The notes under the pieces: model-generated
The model's database searches: none
Told to the model about the DNA's origin: nothing
What the model saw: the letters and a program-made list of their open reading frames with translations, nothing else
Shown here: positions 23,881 through 33,900 of the stretch, one piece after another
How positions within the stretch are numbered: position 1 is the first letter of the stretch
How the letters are laid out: every line of letters starts with the position of its first letter
Assembly: GCF_020080835.1 (NCBI RefSeq)
Contig: NC_058159.1
Span: 29,177,525-29,241,524, forward strand
Origin: Cotesia glomerata
Taxonomy: Eukaryota; Arthropoda; Insecta; Hymenoptera; Braconidae
Direction of reading: 5' to 3'
Length of the DNA stretch: 64,000 nt
Made by a program: the position numbers and the translations under genes

Positions 23881-25108
23881 TTTTGAAAATATTATTTCAA
23901 GTTATTTCAATGATACTTAATATTTTTTATTATTTAATAAATTAATTAGATTTAAACATTTATTAAAAAAAAACTAATGAAATATTATTTGTTAATTTCA
24001 GTAGTATTTATTAAAAATGAAGGTTAGTATTAAATAATGTTTAATTCATAGAAAATCAAAAAACTTGTATTAATTTTTGCGTTTTTTTTTTTTTCAAAGA
24101 ATAAATAATTATTAGTTGTATTATGACCTTAAAAATAACTGATATAATTTTTCTACTAGTAACAATTAATAATTTATCACCTATGATTATTAAAAAAAGA
24201 TCTAAAATTTTTTAATTATTTAATTTAAAATGTTTAAGCTAAAAGTAAGGTTATGTTTATAAAGTATCATTGAAAATATTCGAAAATCTAAAATGAAAAC
24301 TAACAAACAATTGAACACGTAAAAATCTTTTTTGTAGGGATTGATTATCGAAATGTTTATTTAAAAGAAAACATTTATTAAAATTGATAAATAAATAATT
24401 GGATGAGTGTGCTTACTATGTGTGTTGACGACAATTCGATAGAATTTGTTTAAGTAAATGAAATAAACCTAAGAAAAGTAAATTAAAAATGGTAGAATTT
24501 TTAGGTTACCCGGTGTATGTATACCATTTAATTGGTTGATTTTCCTCACGTGTATTCACTTCACCATCAACCTACATCCCAACTTGGTCCAACTGAATCC
24601 TATATTATTATAAAAAAATAGATGAAAGTCTTGAAGTTAGTCAAAGGTCGAAACTCGCAAAAAAAACGGGCCACGATTCATTATTGGTTAAAATTTAGCC
24701 GCGCGCGTAGCGCGCTATTCAAATTTCTAGTAACTGATACTAATGATACTTATACTAATGCAGCTATTGCACCTCAACTTTACTCCTCAGGTTGGTGTAA
24801 ATATGCGCCCTGTGACGGAGTTTGCGCTTGTAATGCCTCTAGATGCATCCAGAAGGTAGCGCTACCAGCCAGTGCAAATTTAAATGTAATTTAGATTATA
24901 TTGAATTATTTTATTAATTCATAATTTAAATAGTGAACACTATCCAAATTAGAAAGTTTAGGTTCTGTATCGTAGAATATTTATTATATAGAGTATATTT
25001 TGTTTCAAATAAATATAAGCTATTATCGAGTACAAAGGGACATTGTAGTTGAGTTCTGAGAAACCTTAGGTACTTGAGATCCGAACAAAAACAGTTTCAC
25101 TGTAAAAA
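23881..25108. other. AT-rich intergenic DNA with one GC-richer patch
   Basis: 24640-24890 is less AT-rich than its surroundings and contains GCCGCGCGCGTAGCGCGC and an open frame of 90 codons with no recognisable domain. I do not call it a gene. Confidence 0.3.
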
Positions 25109-25510
25109 AATAATAGTTTAAAAAAACTAAAAACACGCTTTTTATAGAAAACCAAACTAAAAAATAGAAAATAAATTAAAATTAAGAATAGTGTTAAAAA
25201 TTTCAATAAATATAAATTAATAAGTGTAAATAAAAAAAATGTATTTTATTTTAAAAAAAAGCGTGAGCTGCATGGTGTCAATAGTTATAAATATTTTATT
25301 GACAGATATGAGTAGAGTGATTATCATTTTGATAATATCTTAAAAAGCACCCCACGCTTTTTTTAAAATAAAATACATTTTTTTTATTTACACTATTATT
25401 AATTTATATTTATTGAAATTTTTAACACGATTCTTAATTTAAATTTATTTTCTATTTTTTAGTTTGGTTTTCTATAAAAAGCGTGTTTTTAGTTTTTTTA
25501 AACTATTATT
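25109..25510. repeat. 402-bp foldback with ~165-bp arms
   Basis: Left arm from AATAATAGTTTAAAAAAACT and right arm ending AGTTTTTTTAAACTATTATT, with AAGCGTG blocks at both inner edges. The loop is about 70 bp (25276-25342). A partial extra copy of the right end follows at 25511-25573. Confidence 0.7.
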
Positions 25511-25597
25511 TATTTTTTACTTTTTAGTTTGGTTTATTTATAAAAGCGTGATTTTTTAGTTTTTTTAAACTATTATTTGTTGATTATCAAAAATATT

Positions 25598-25822
25598 CAG
25601 GCGCGCAAATTACCCACGGAGAGTTACATACTGACATACAAGTGAAGCTAATAAAAAATAATTATTTATAAATATAAATACGGGGAATCAGAGTTCGATT
25701 TCGGAGAGGGAGCCTGAGAAACGGCTACCAGAACCAAGGAAGGCCGCAGGCGCGCAGATTACCCACGGAGAGTTACTGACAAACTGACATACAAACTGAC
25801 ATACAAGTGAAGCTAATATAAA
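25598..25822 (+). repeat. repeat containing an 18S rRNA-derived segment
   Basis: 25681-25766 closely matches a conserved part of eukaryotic 18S rRNA as I know it: CGGGGAATCA, TTCGATT, GGAGAGGGAGCCTGAGAAAC, GGCTACCA, CCAAGGAAGG and CAGGCGCGCA, then ATTACCCAC. I count only about seven differences. A second, shorter copy of its end (CAGGCGCGCAAATTACCCAC) lies at 25598. Both are followed by the same unrelated GGAGAGTTAC...ACATACAAGTGAAGCTAATA tail. This is not an rRNA gene: the segment is under 90 bp. Confidence 0.75.
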
Positions 25823-25872
25823 GCGTGTAAAAAGCGTGTAAAAATCACGCCAAGTCCACGTTCATAAGACTA

Positions 25873-26281
25873 TTAAGGTAGTTGTAGCGTGATAGGCATT
25901 TCAACAGAAAATTATGAAATTTTTTTTATTGAAAGATAAATATATTAATAATTCACTACCAAAATTTCAGATCAATTGACCACACCGTTTTTAAGTAATT
26001 AATTTTCGAAATTGCATCTTTTACACGTAGAAGTATAGAGAGATGGTAAAGTTAGTATGAAATCTTCCGTACCACTCGAGTGGGCCAAAGATTTCATACT
26101 AACTTTACCATCTCTCTATACCTCTACGTGTAAAAGACGCAATTTCGAAAATTAATTACTTAAAAACGGTGCGGTCAATTGATCTGAAATTTTGGTAGTG
26201 AATTATTAATTTATTTACCTTTCGATAAAAAAAATTTTATAATTTTCTGTTGAAATGCCTATCACGCTACAACTACCTTAA
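25873..26281. repeat. 409-bp near-perfect palindrome, 194-bp arms
   Basis: Left arm 25873-26066 starts TTAAGGTAGTTGTAGCGTGA and right arm 26088-26281 ends TCACGCTACAACTACCTTAA. They pair with few mismatches. The 21-bp centre contains CCACTCGAGTGG, itself palindromic, so the hairpin closes tightly. No coding capacity. Confidence 0.85.
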
Positions 26282-26862
26282 GAAAAAAAAATTTTATTTC
26301 TTTACAAAAAGATATAAAATAAAAAATTTAAAAATCCAAGTAACCGATATGGTTGTATATGATTTTCGGAAATTAAAAAAAATTTTGTTGTAAATTTAAA
26401 AATTAAAAGAAACAATTTTGGAACGTATTTAGTGTGCGTGGTTAAGAAAAATTTCACTTTTTATGAAATTCCTAAAATCTATCTACTAGGACTTTTAAAA
26501 AAAATTGAAGTACACAAAAGAAAATTCTAAAAATTATTAAATATTTACTATATTAATTATAAAAAAATTCTGAAAATTGTCAGAAAAAAAAATAGACTGA
26601 TGAAATTTTAAACATACCTATTCACAGTTTAATATTTAACATTTGTACATTATTTAAAAATTTTTTTTAATTTACATAGTATTATATAAAATTATTTACA
26701 AAAATATTTATAATTCATTGTACTTATAAATATATAAAAGTAATTGATCTTAAGTAAGAAAATCAAAATGTTATTGGATTTTTCTTTTTCTCAGTAAAAT
26801 AAAATCCTTAAGTATTAAAAAATAATTAATAATCAATTAAAGAAAGTACAATTAAAAAAAAA
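26282..26862. other. 3' flank of PEX10, AT-rich
   Basis: No gene or bounded repeat recognised; presumably includes the PEX10 3' UTR. Confidence 0.35.
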
Positions 26863-27696
26863 TCATAAATTAAGTAAAGGAACAATCCTTGAAGAAATTA
26901 AATACTCTCGACAAGACGGACATTGTGATTGGACCCTAGCCCATTCTGCCAAACAATTCCAACAAAACAAATGACCACACGGAGTCACAGCGGACGGCTG
27001 TGCTTCGAAACAAAGCTGGCAATTAGCAACTTTTTCATTACTACTTGCAAGCTGACCAGCGTGATCTTGACCAGCGTCATCATAGTCCTTGTCCTTATTA
27101 AAGCCAGCTTGCCGGATCTGTAACACGCACTGGATCAGCGTGATTATTCCCAGGAATTTCAATCCCCAGCTAACGTCTCCCGTCGGGCTCATCCCAAAAA
27201 CTTTAGCGTAGTCAATCCCGGCGATTTGTCGGCTGATGCTGAACCGGGAATTCATCAAGTAGAACATACACTTCTGGAATACAACAGCGACTGGAATAAA
27301 AAGTCTAGCTAGGTTTAAAATATTCAACCAAGCTTCTTTGTGATTCAAGTCATCGCTGCGAGCCGCTGATTGCTTTAATCTGTCGACTATTTTCAGCAGC
27401 TCTCTTTCTCCGAAGAGCTCCAGGAGCAAGCACAGAACTCGGGCGTGTATGGTGACTATTTTCCGGTTTTTGATACTCGCTTGCGTTATTCCCGTGTACT
27501 CTTCTCCTAAAGTCAAGTTTTCCGAGCCGGATGTGAAGATAAAATACACAAATCGCACGATCTCGCTCTGCCATTGTGTGAGTTTATTATTTTTTATTTT
27601 ACTCAGAAATTTTTGTAATTTTCCGTCTAATTCTTTGAGGAACTCGTCGTCTCGTTGATGAGCTCGTAGAATTTCAGCTTGATTGGCTGCTCTCAT
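26863..27696 (-). CDS. Pex10: peroxisome biogenesis factor 10 (PEX10), RING E3
   Basis: Integral peroxisomal membrane RING protein. With PEX2 and PEX12 it forms the retrotranslocation ubiquitin ligase that mono-ubiquitinates the import receptor PEX5. The 277-residue product starts AANQAEILRAHQRDDEF, aligning with the family N-terminus as I recall it. It has the LGEEYTGITQ motif near residue 63, several hydrophobic segments (for example FLGIITLIQCVLQ), and a C-terminal C3HC4 RING with C226, C229, C240, H242, C245, C248, C259 and C262. Length is at the short end for the family. It is a single exon in this window. A ttag acceptor-like sequence a few bases upstream of the ATG leaves room for a 5' UTR intron. 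Confidence 0.93.
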   Translation of the reverse strand: MRAANQAEILRAHQRDDEFLKELDGKLQKFLSKIKNNKLTQWQSEIVRFVYFIFTSGSENLTLGEEYTGITQASIKNRKIVTIHARVLCLLLELFGERELLKIVDRLKQSAARSDDLNHKEAWLNILNLARLFIPVAVVFQKCMFYLMNSRFSISRQIAGIDYAKVFGMSPTGDVSWGLKFLGIITLIQCVLQIRQAGFNKDKDYDDAGQDHAGQLASSNEKVANCQLCFEAQPSAVTPCGHLFCWNCLAEWARVQSQCPSCREYLISSRIVPLLNL

Positions 27697-27774
27697 GATT
27701 TTCTAAGGACAAATTATCAAATTATAAATAAAATTATAGATTACATATTTTTGAAGATGGAAATTGTAAAAATA

Positions 27775-28344
27775 TTAAAGGGCCATAAAAGAAGATTTGA
27801 TAACATTTTTATGAAATGATTTTTGGTGCATTGTTTTGAGCTAAATTTTGGACAGTTTTTAATCAAATTTAAACCACATATAAAAAATATAGTAATAAAA
27901 GCAGGGAACTAATTTATATATGAAATTTTTACAAAAAAAAAAATTAATTCATAAGAATAATATCCACTTGTTTATTGATAATTACATTCGGTGCATTATT
28001 ATTAATAATTGTAATTATAAATAATCGAGTTTATAAATTTTTTATAACTTAGTAGTGACAAAGAATGCAGGAAACTCTTTTTTATGATCATTGCTTCCAT
28101 AAAATAAACAAAAATTCATTATTTTGATGTAGATTTCTGTAGGCTGTATAAAGTTGCGATTTTTCTTATGAATTAATTTTTTTTTGTAAAAATTTCATAT
28201 ATAAATTAGTTCCCTGCTTTTATTATTATATTTTTTATATGTGGTTTAAATTTCATTAAAAACTGTCCAAAATTTAGCTCAAAACAATGCACCAAAAATC
28301 ATCTCATAAAAATGTTATCAAATCTTCTTTCATGGCCTCTTAAG
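27775..28344. repeat. 570-bp foldback just upstream of PEX10
   Basis: Arms of ~185 bp: left 27775-27960 (TTAAAGGGCCATAAAAGAAG onward) and right 28163-28344 (ending TTCATGGCCTCTTAA), separated by ~200 bp. Internal matches include CAGGGAACTAATTTATATAT against its complement. It begins only 78 bp upstream of the PEX10 start codon, so it may overlap promoter or 5' UTR. Confidence 0.8.
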
Positions 28345-30801
28345 ACATTTTTATATTTTTAGGATTTTTTTTTTCAAAAAAAATTTTACAAGTAGAAATT
28401 CTAAAAAATAATAAATTTAATTGTTTTTTTAATAATTTTCCAAACATTTGGCATTTTTTATGAAAATTAACTTGGAAAATATTTAATAATTTTAAGAATT
28501 TTTGTAGCAATTAAATTATGGCAAAAGAAATTGATATCTAGAAATTTAAAAGAATTAAATATGCAATTTTTTAAAAATAATTTTTTAGAACAAATTTTTT
28601 TGTTAAATAAATTTAAAAAATAGTCAAGTGACTACTAACTTTAATGTCACCATTTTTTCAATTTTTTCCTTTTAAAGCTGGGTCTAGAAAATCACATATA
28701 AGAATTGTATGTATAATTTTTTAGAGCTTCTAAAGATGAAATTTTTTAAATAAATTTTTTTTGCCCTAATTTTTGTGTTTAAAAAATTCTAAAACTTATC
28801 AAATGTCACTTAATTTTATGACATTAAAGTTAGCAGTCACGTGATCATTTTTTAATTTTTTTTTAAAAAACAAATTTGTTCTGAAAAATTATTTAAAAAA
28901 AATTGCATTTTTCTTTATTTTTTTAATTTTACATGTCAATTTTTTTTTTCTAATTTATTTGATATAATTTGTTACAAAAATTCTTAAAGTTAAATAAATA
29001 TCTACTAAATTAATTTTCATTTCAATTTCAGGGTCATTGTTAAATAAAATCCATAAATAATTGTGTCTTGCAATTTAAGTGTTACTTAATAACTTACCTT
29101 TAAATTAAAAATAAAAACAGGAAGATAAAATTATTTTTTTTATTTATTTATTATTCTACACTGACATTTATCAATTTCTTTTCATTTGTTTACGAACAAC
29201 ATTCTGTTTTCACTCAATTTTAAAAATAAATTTTAGGTTAAGTAATAGCCCCTAGATTTTTCTAGTAACTTTTTTTTAGTAACTTTAAAACAAGTTGGTA
29301 ATTTATCAGTAACTAAAATATATTTGAACCATTGACAATTTTTTAATTTTTTTAAATAAATAAATTTGCTCCAAGAAACTATATCTAAAAAATTGCATTT
29401 TTTATTTTTTTAATTCTCTAAATGTCAATTTTTTTTTCTCATTTTCTTTGACATAACTTATTTGTTAAAAAAATTCTTAAAATTATAAAATATCAGCTAA
29501 ATTAATTTTCATACTTAAAAAATTTTAAAAAATAATTAAAATACTCTTTTTAACACCAAGAAAAATTTAAAAAAAAAATCAAAATTAAATTATTATATTA
29601 AAATGATTAATCAAAAATAGAATTTTTGTATAACGTCATTAATTTTATTAAAGACGGTGTATATTTCTTTCTTCATTTTTTTTTTTTTTTTTTTTTACAA
29701 ATAAATATTATTACATTAGCTTCAATAACGGTATAATTATAATTTATAATATATAATATAATTTTTTTACTCATCCGAGTGAATAACTTAAAGACATTGT
29801 TACAAGTCCATTGAATCTGTATTTAAAATTAATTTATTTTCAAATTAATCAATTATTTAATTCAAAAATTTTTAGTGTCAAATATAATATTTTTTCTTTG
29901 CAAATAATTCTTAGTTTTTTTGAAAAAGTTTCAATACAAATTTAATAAAACTTGCAACTGTCAATAAAAAGGCTGGTATTAAACTACACAATATTTTACC
30001 CATACTTTAAGCCGGTTGATTATCATATATAATATTTATATATATTATAATAAATTCATGTATTTTGTATATTAACTATCTTATTATTACTATAAACTAA
30101 ATAATGCAAATAATCGGCGGACTATGAATAAATATTAACTATTACATATTTGTGACTTTAAAACATCTGGAGGTGTTTTCTTCTTGTAATTATATTGAGC
30201 ATTCTTATTAATTTTATTTATAATTATACAAATAATGCATGTATAAGTAATAATAAAACGCATTAAAAACTATTTTTATTTCACTTAACAAATAATAAAA
30301 TATAAAATTTAATTTAATTAATTAACAATTAATAAAACATTAAATAAATATTTCTACATAATTTTGTGAACTTTTTTTTTTAATTTGTCATTCTAATTAT
30401 CTAATTATTGTATTTATATAAGGAAGACTTGTCATAAATTTCTTTGGGTTTTATGTAACAATTATTTATCTTAAATGTCACGCTATTAAAATAAAATTTT
30501 ACCTATCTAGTGTAGTAAACAATTTTATAACAAATTATTAAATATAATATTTAAGTGTGACAACAATAAAAAGTAATTTACATCAACAATTTTTCATATC
30601 CATTATTTTTGGTGAAGAAATAAATTGTTTTATCACAATTTTCGACTAAAGACTCGAAGACTTTCAACAAGACATTAATTTACAATAAAAATTTTCCAGA
30701 CAATGATATGCGTGACAAATAATTACATTATTTGTAAGTAAATTTAAATTTATCTATTAAAGTATTAAAAATAATGAATTTAAAGTATTCTTATGAAGAA
30801 A
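28345..30801. other. intergenic DNA with repeats related to the 22-24 kb tandem unit
   Basis: The block CAATTTTTTTTTCTAATTT ... CTTAAAATTATTAAATGTCT recurs at about 28895-29020 and 29395-29510, and inverted at about 28410-28560. GTTAGCAGTCACGTGATCAT near 28822 matches GCAGTCACTTGACCA in the 22-24 kb unit. 29640-30800 shows nothing recognisable; it should include the beta1 3' UTR. Confidence 0.5.
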
Positions 30802-30966
30802 TTACTTTCCACGGTAAATTTCAATTATTCGATCTTGATCGACGTATTCGAAGATGTGAGGAGCGTCCATTAATATTCCAATAGTTCCAGCTGTTGTAAC
30901 GATGAAGAAAATGTATAATTGAAGACGATCAATCACCATTGCGACGTATTTCCAATCTTCTCGTGT
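30802..30966 (-). CDS. nAChRbeta1: beta1 exon 5: M4 and C-terminus
   Basis: Acceptor ttttccag. Phase 0, 54 codons plus TAA: TREDWKYVAMVIDRLQLY, M4, DAPHIFEYVDQ and IIEIYRGK. Confidence 0.95.
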   Translation of the reverse strand, partial: TREDWKYVAMVIDRLQLYIFFIVTTAGTIGILMDAPHIFEYVDQDRIIEIYRGK

Positions 30967-33900
30967 CTGGAAAATTAACAAGTTATTCAAATCAATTGCT
31001 GCCTTAGAAAACAATTCACATAAATTGAGAAAAAAAAATTTATACTGCAAAAAATTAGACAAGTAATTAAATTGTTGAAAATTTTCAAACAAATTTTCAA
31101 CAAATTAATTTCTTAGCTGAAGAAATCAAAATTTTACTTTTTTGTTTAAAACAGTTCTGTAAATTTACGAAAAAAAAATTTTTGATAAAAATTCATGCAA
31201 GTTATTTATCTAAAATTGTTTTTTTCCAAACCAAAAAAATTTTTTTTCAAATAGAAAATTTTCATTTCTTCAGCTAAAAAATGAAATTGTTTTAAAAATT
31301 TCCAACAAATCAATTTCTTAGTTGAAGAAATCAAAATTTTACTCATAGTAACTTTCTTGTTCAAAAAAGTTGTGTAAATTTAAGAAAAAAATTTTCGATA
31401 AAAATTCACACAAGTTATTTATCAAAATTTTAGGTAATTATTATTTATCAAGTGAGTCCACCCTATTTTTGACCATATCTAGGTGAAAAATTAACATTTT
31501 TTAATTTTTTTTTAATCTGGTTATTTTTACGGTGCATTTATGATAAAAAATGTCGTGATAGAAAAAATTAAAGATTTCGACAACTTTTTTGCCTTAAAAA
31601 ATTGGAAAAAATTTTAGCTTTCATGTTTTTGGATAAAATTTCTATTTTATCTTTTTTTGATGTTTTAGATATTTTTTTTTTAAAGTACATAAAAAAATGA
31701 ATAATTAAAAAAAAAAAAAGTTGAATATCACAATTTTCTAAAAAATTCATAAATTTTTTTGAAAATTAGTAAATTTGTTAAAATTTTGATAATCAACTTT
31801 TTTTTTTTTAATTGTTCATTTTTTTAAGTATTTAAAAAAAAAAAAAATATATCAATAAAATTAAATAGAAATTTCGTTAAAAAAAAATAAAAATTAAAAT
31901 AGTTGACCCCAACTGAAAATATTTATCAAATTTTTTTTTTCAATAAGAAAGTTACTGAGAAAAATTTTCATTTTTTTAGCTAAAAATTAAAATTATTTTA
32001 AAAATTTCCAACAAATTAATTTCTTGTCAGAAAAATGTCCAGATTTTTTCAAAATAAATTTTTCTTCTAACTAATAAATAAAATTTCAAAGTATTTTTTT
32101 TTATAAACAAATAACTCAATTATTTATACTTATAAAAAATAAAATTATTTTAAAAATTTCCTAAAAATTAATTTCTTGTCAAAAAAAATGTCCATATTTT
32201 TCAAAAGAAATTTTTCCTCTTAGTAATAAATAAATTCTCAAGCGAAGACTTTTATTCTAAACAAAAAACTCAATTATTTATCCTTATAAAAAATAAAATG
32301 ACTTAAAAAATTTCCTAAAAATTAATTTTTAAAAGGAAAAAAGAAACTTTTCCTCCAAGTAATAAATAAAATTTCAAGCAAATTATTTTTTTTATAACCA
32401 AAAAATCACCTGAATATAAAGATCTTCATTTCTAAGATGTTCAGCAATGAACTCAACAGCTTCAGTAGCCTTAGTGGCCTCTGGGCTCAGCAAAACCGAT
32501 TCAGAACTTTCGGAACCGCGTCTATCAGCGCCACCTTCGTTGTTCCCACCAGCAGCGCCGGCGGTTCCAGTTCCAGCCGCGGAAGCGGCAGTACTCGAAG
32601 TACCAGTGTGATGCGCTTTGCGATTAATTTTACAATTCGGATGATGTAAGTCTGAGAGTTCCATAATTTCCATTTTGGCCTTGGTCATTCCTCCGGGTAA
32701 ATTTTCCGTAGGACTTCCGGAATAAGTCGAGGTCGGAAGAGTAACATTGGGGATCTCCATCATCCAGCGGAGCCTTGTCTTCTTGGGACGGCGCATCATT
32801 AACATCATCGGCAAATACTTGAGAAATATTTTACGAATCATTTGAGGCATCCTGTGAGTCCTGGGGCCTCGGAAGTTCCAGTTTATTATTATTACAGTCA
32901 CCAGAATACTGACGGTGTTCATTATGAAGGTAAATAAAAGATACTTGGCAATAAGAGGCAGTACGAGAGAAGTCGGCGGTAATATTTTAGATACCAGCAG
33001 CAGAAACACGACCAAAGAAAGCAGGATACTTATGCCTAGAGTTACTTTTTCCCCGGCTTCGGCTGGTAAGTAGAATACTAAGACACAGAGGAAGGAGATC
33101 AGGACTGTTGGAAGGATCAAGTTCACTGTGTAAAACAATGTTTTGCGGCGGATTATTATGTAAAAAGTTATGTCGGTTTCCGTGGGAAAGTCTCCTTGGT
33201 AAGTGTTCAAATATGCTGGGACGCTGATTATGTCCCAGGTTCCGCTCTTCCAGTAGTCTGATAGGTCGACGAAGTTCTTGTCGTTGTACAGAGCCAGGGA
33301 GACTTGGTCGCCGTTGAACGTCCAAGAGCCGAATTTCATTATGCAGGTTTGCTGGTCGAAGGGAAAGTATGTCACGTCGATTGTACATGAGCTTTGGTAA
33401 ATCGCTGGTGGGACCCACAGGACTTCACCGTTTGGGTAGATTAGCACGTTGCTTTTATAACGGACTTCATAGTTGCCATCAGCACTGTAAATTTATTATT
33501 ATTACTATTTATAAAAATTTATTTAAAGTCTTATAAATTATTTGGATAGAAAGTAAAAATTATTAATGTTTAAACAAATCATTTTTTCTAAATTTTCTCT
33601 TCTACACAGTAAGAAATTTTGCGTCAAAAAACTTAGTGTTCAAAATTTTCGTGTTAAATATTTAACATTTTTATGTGTAAATTTAATACTTATTCTGTTA
33701 ATCAATACAAAAAAGTGTTAAATATTTAACATAAAAATTTTTAGCACAAAATTTTTTACTGTGTATTTCACGGATTTTCGCGGTTTTCCGCAGATTGATA
33801 TTTTTAAATGAATTAAGGCTTGTGAGTACTTATTTTAAAATTAATTTTATTATTATTTTTTTTTTGGTAATTATTTACAAGTCGGGTCAACCCCATTTTG

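Noticed and set aside
24622..24894. Open frame of 90 codons on the plus strand in a GC-richer patch
   Set aside because: No recognisable domain, motif or splice context. The Cys-containing end looks accidental.
25681..25766. A ribosomal RNA gene
   Set aside because: Only about 86 bp of 18S are present, with no flanking rRNA sequence and a duplicated unrelated tail.
30802..31092. Reading the last beta1 exon as a separate 96-codon gene
   Set aside because: Only 30802-30966 is coding; an acceptor (ttttccag) at 30967 and the family sequence show the upstream part is intron.
33445..33447. Start codon of the beta1 gene at 33447
   Set aside because: It is a GTG valine codon inside exon 4; upstream exons with matching phase and a signal peptide place the real ATG at 35273.
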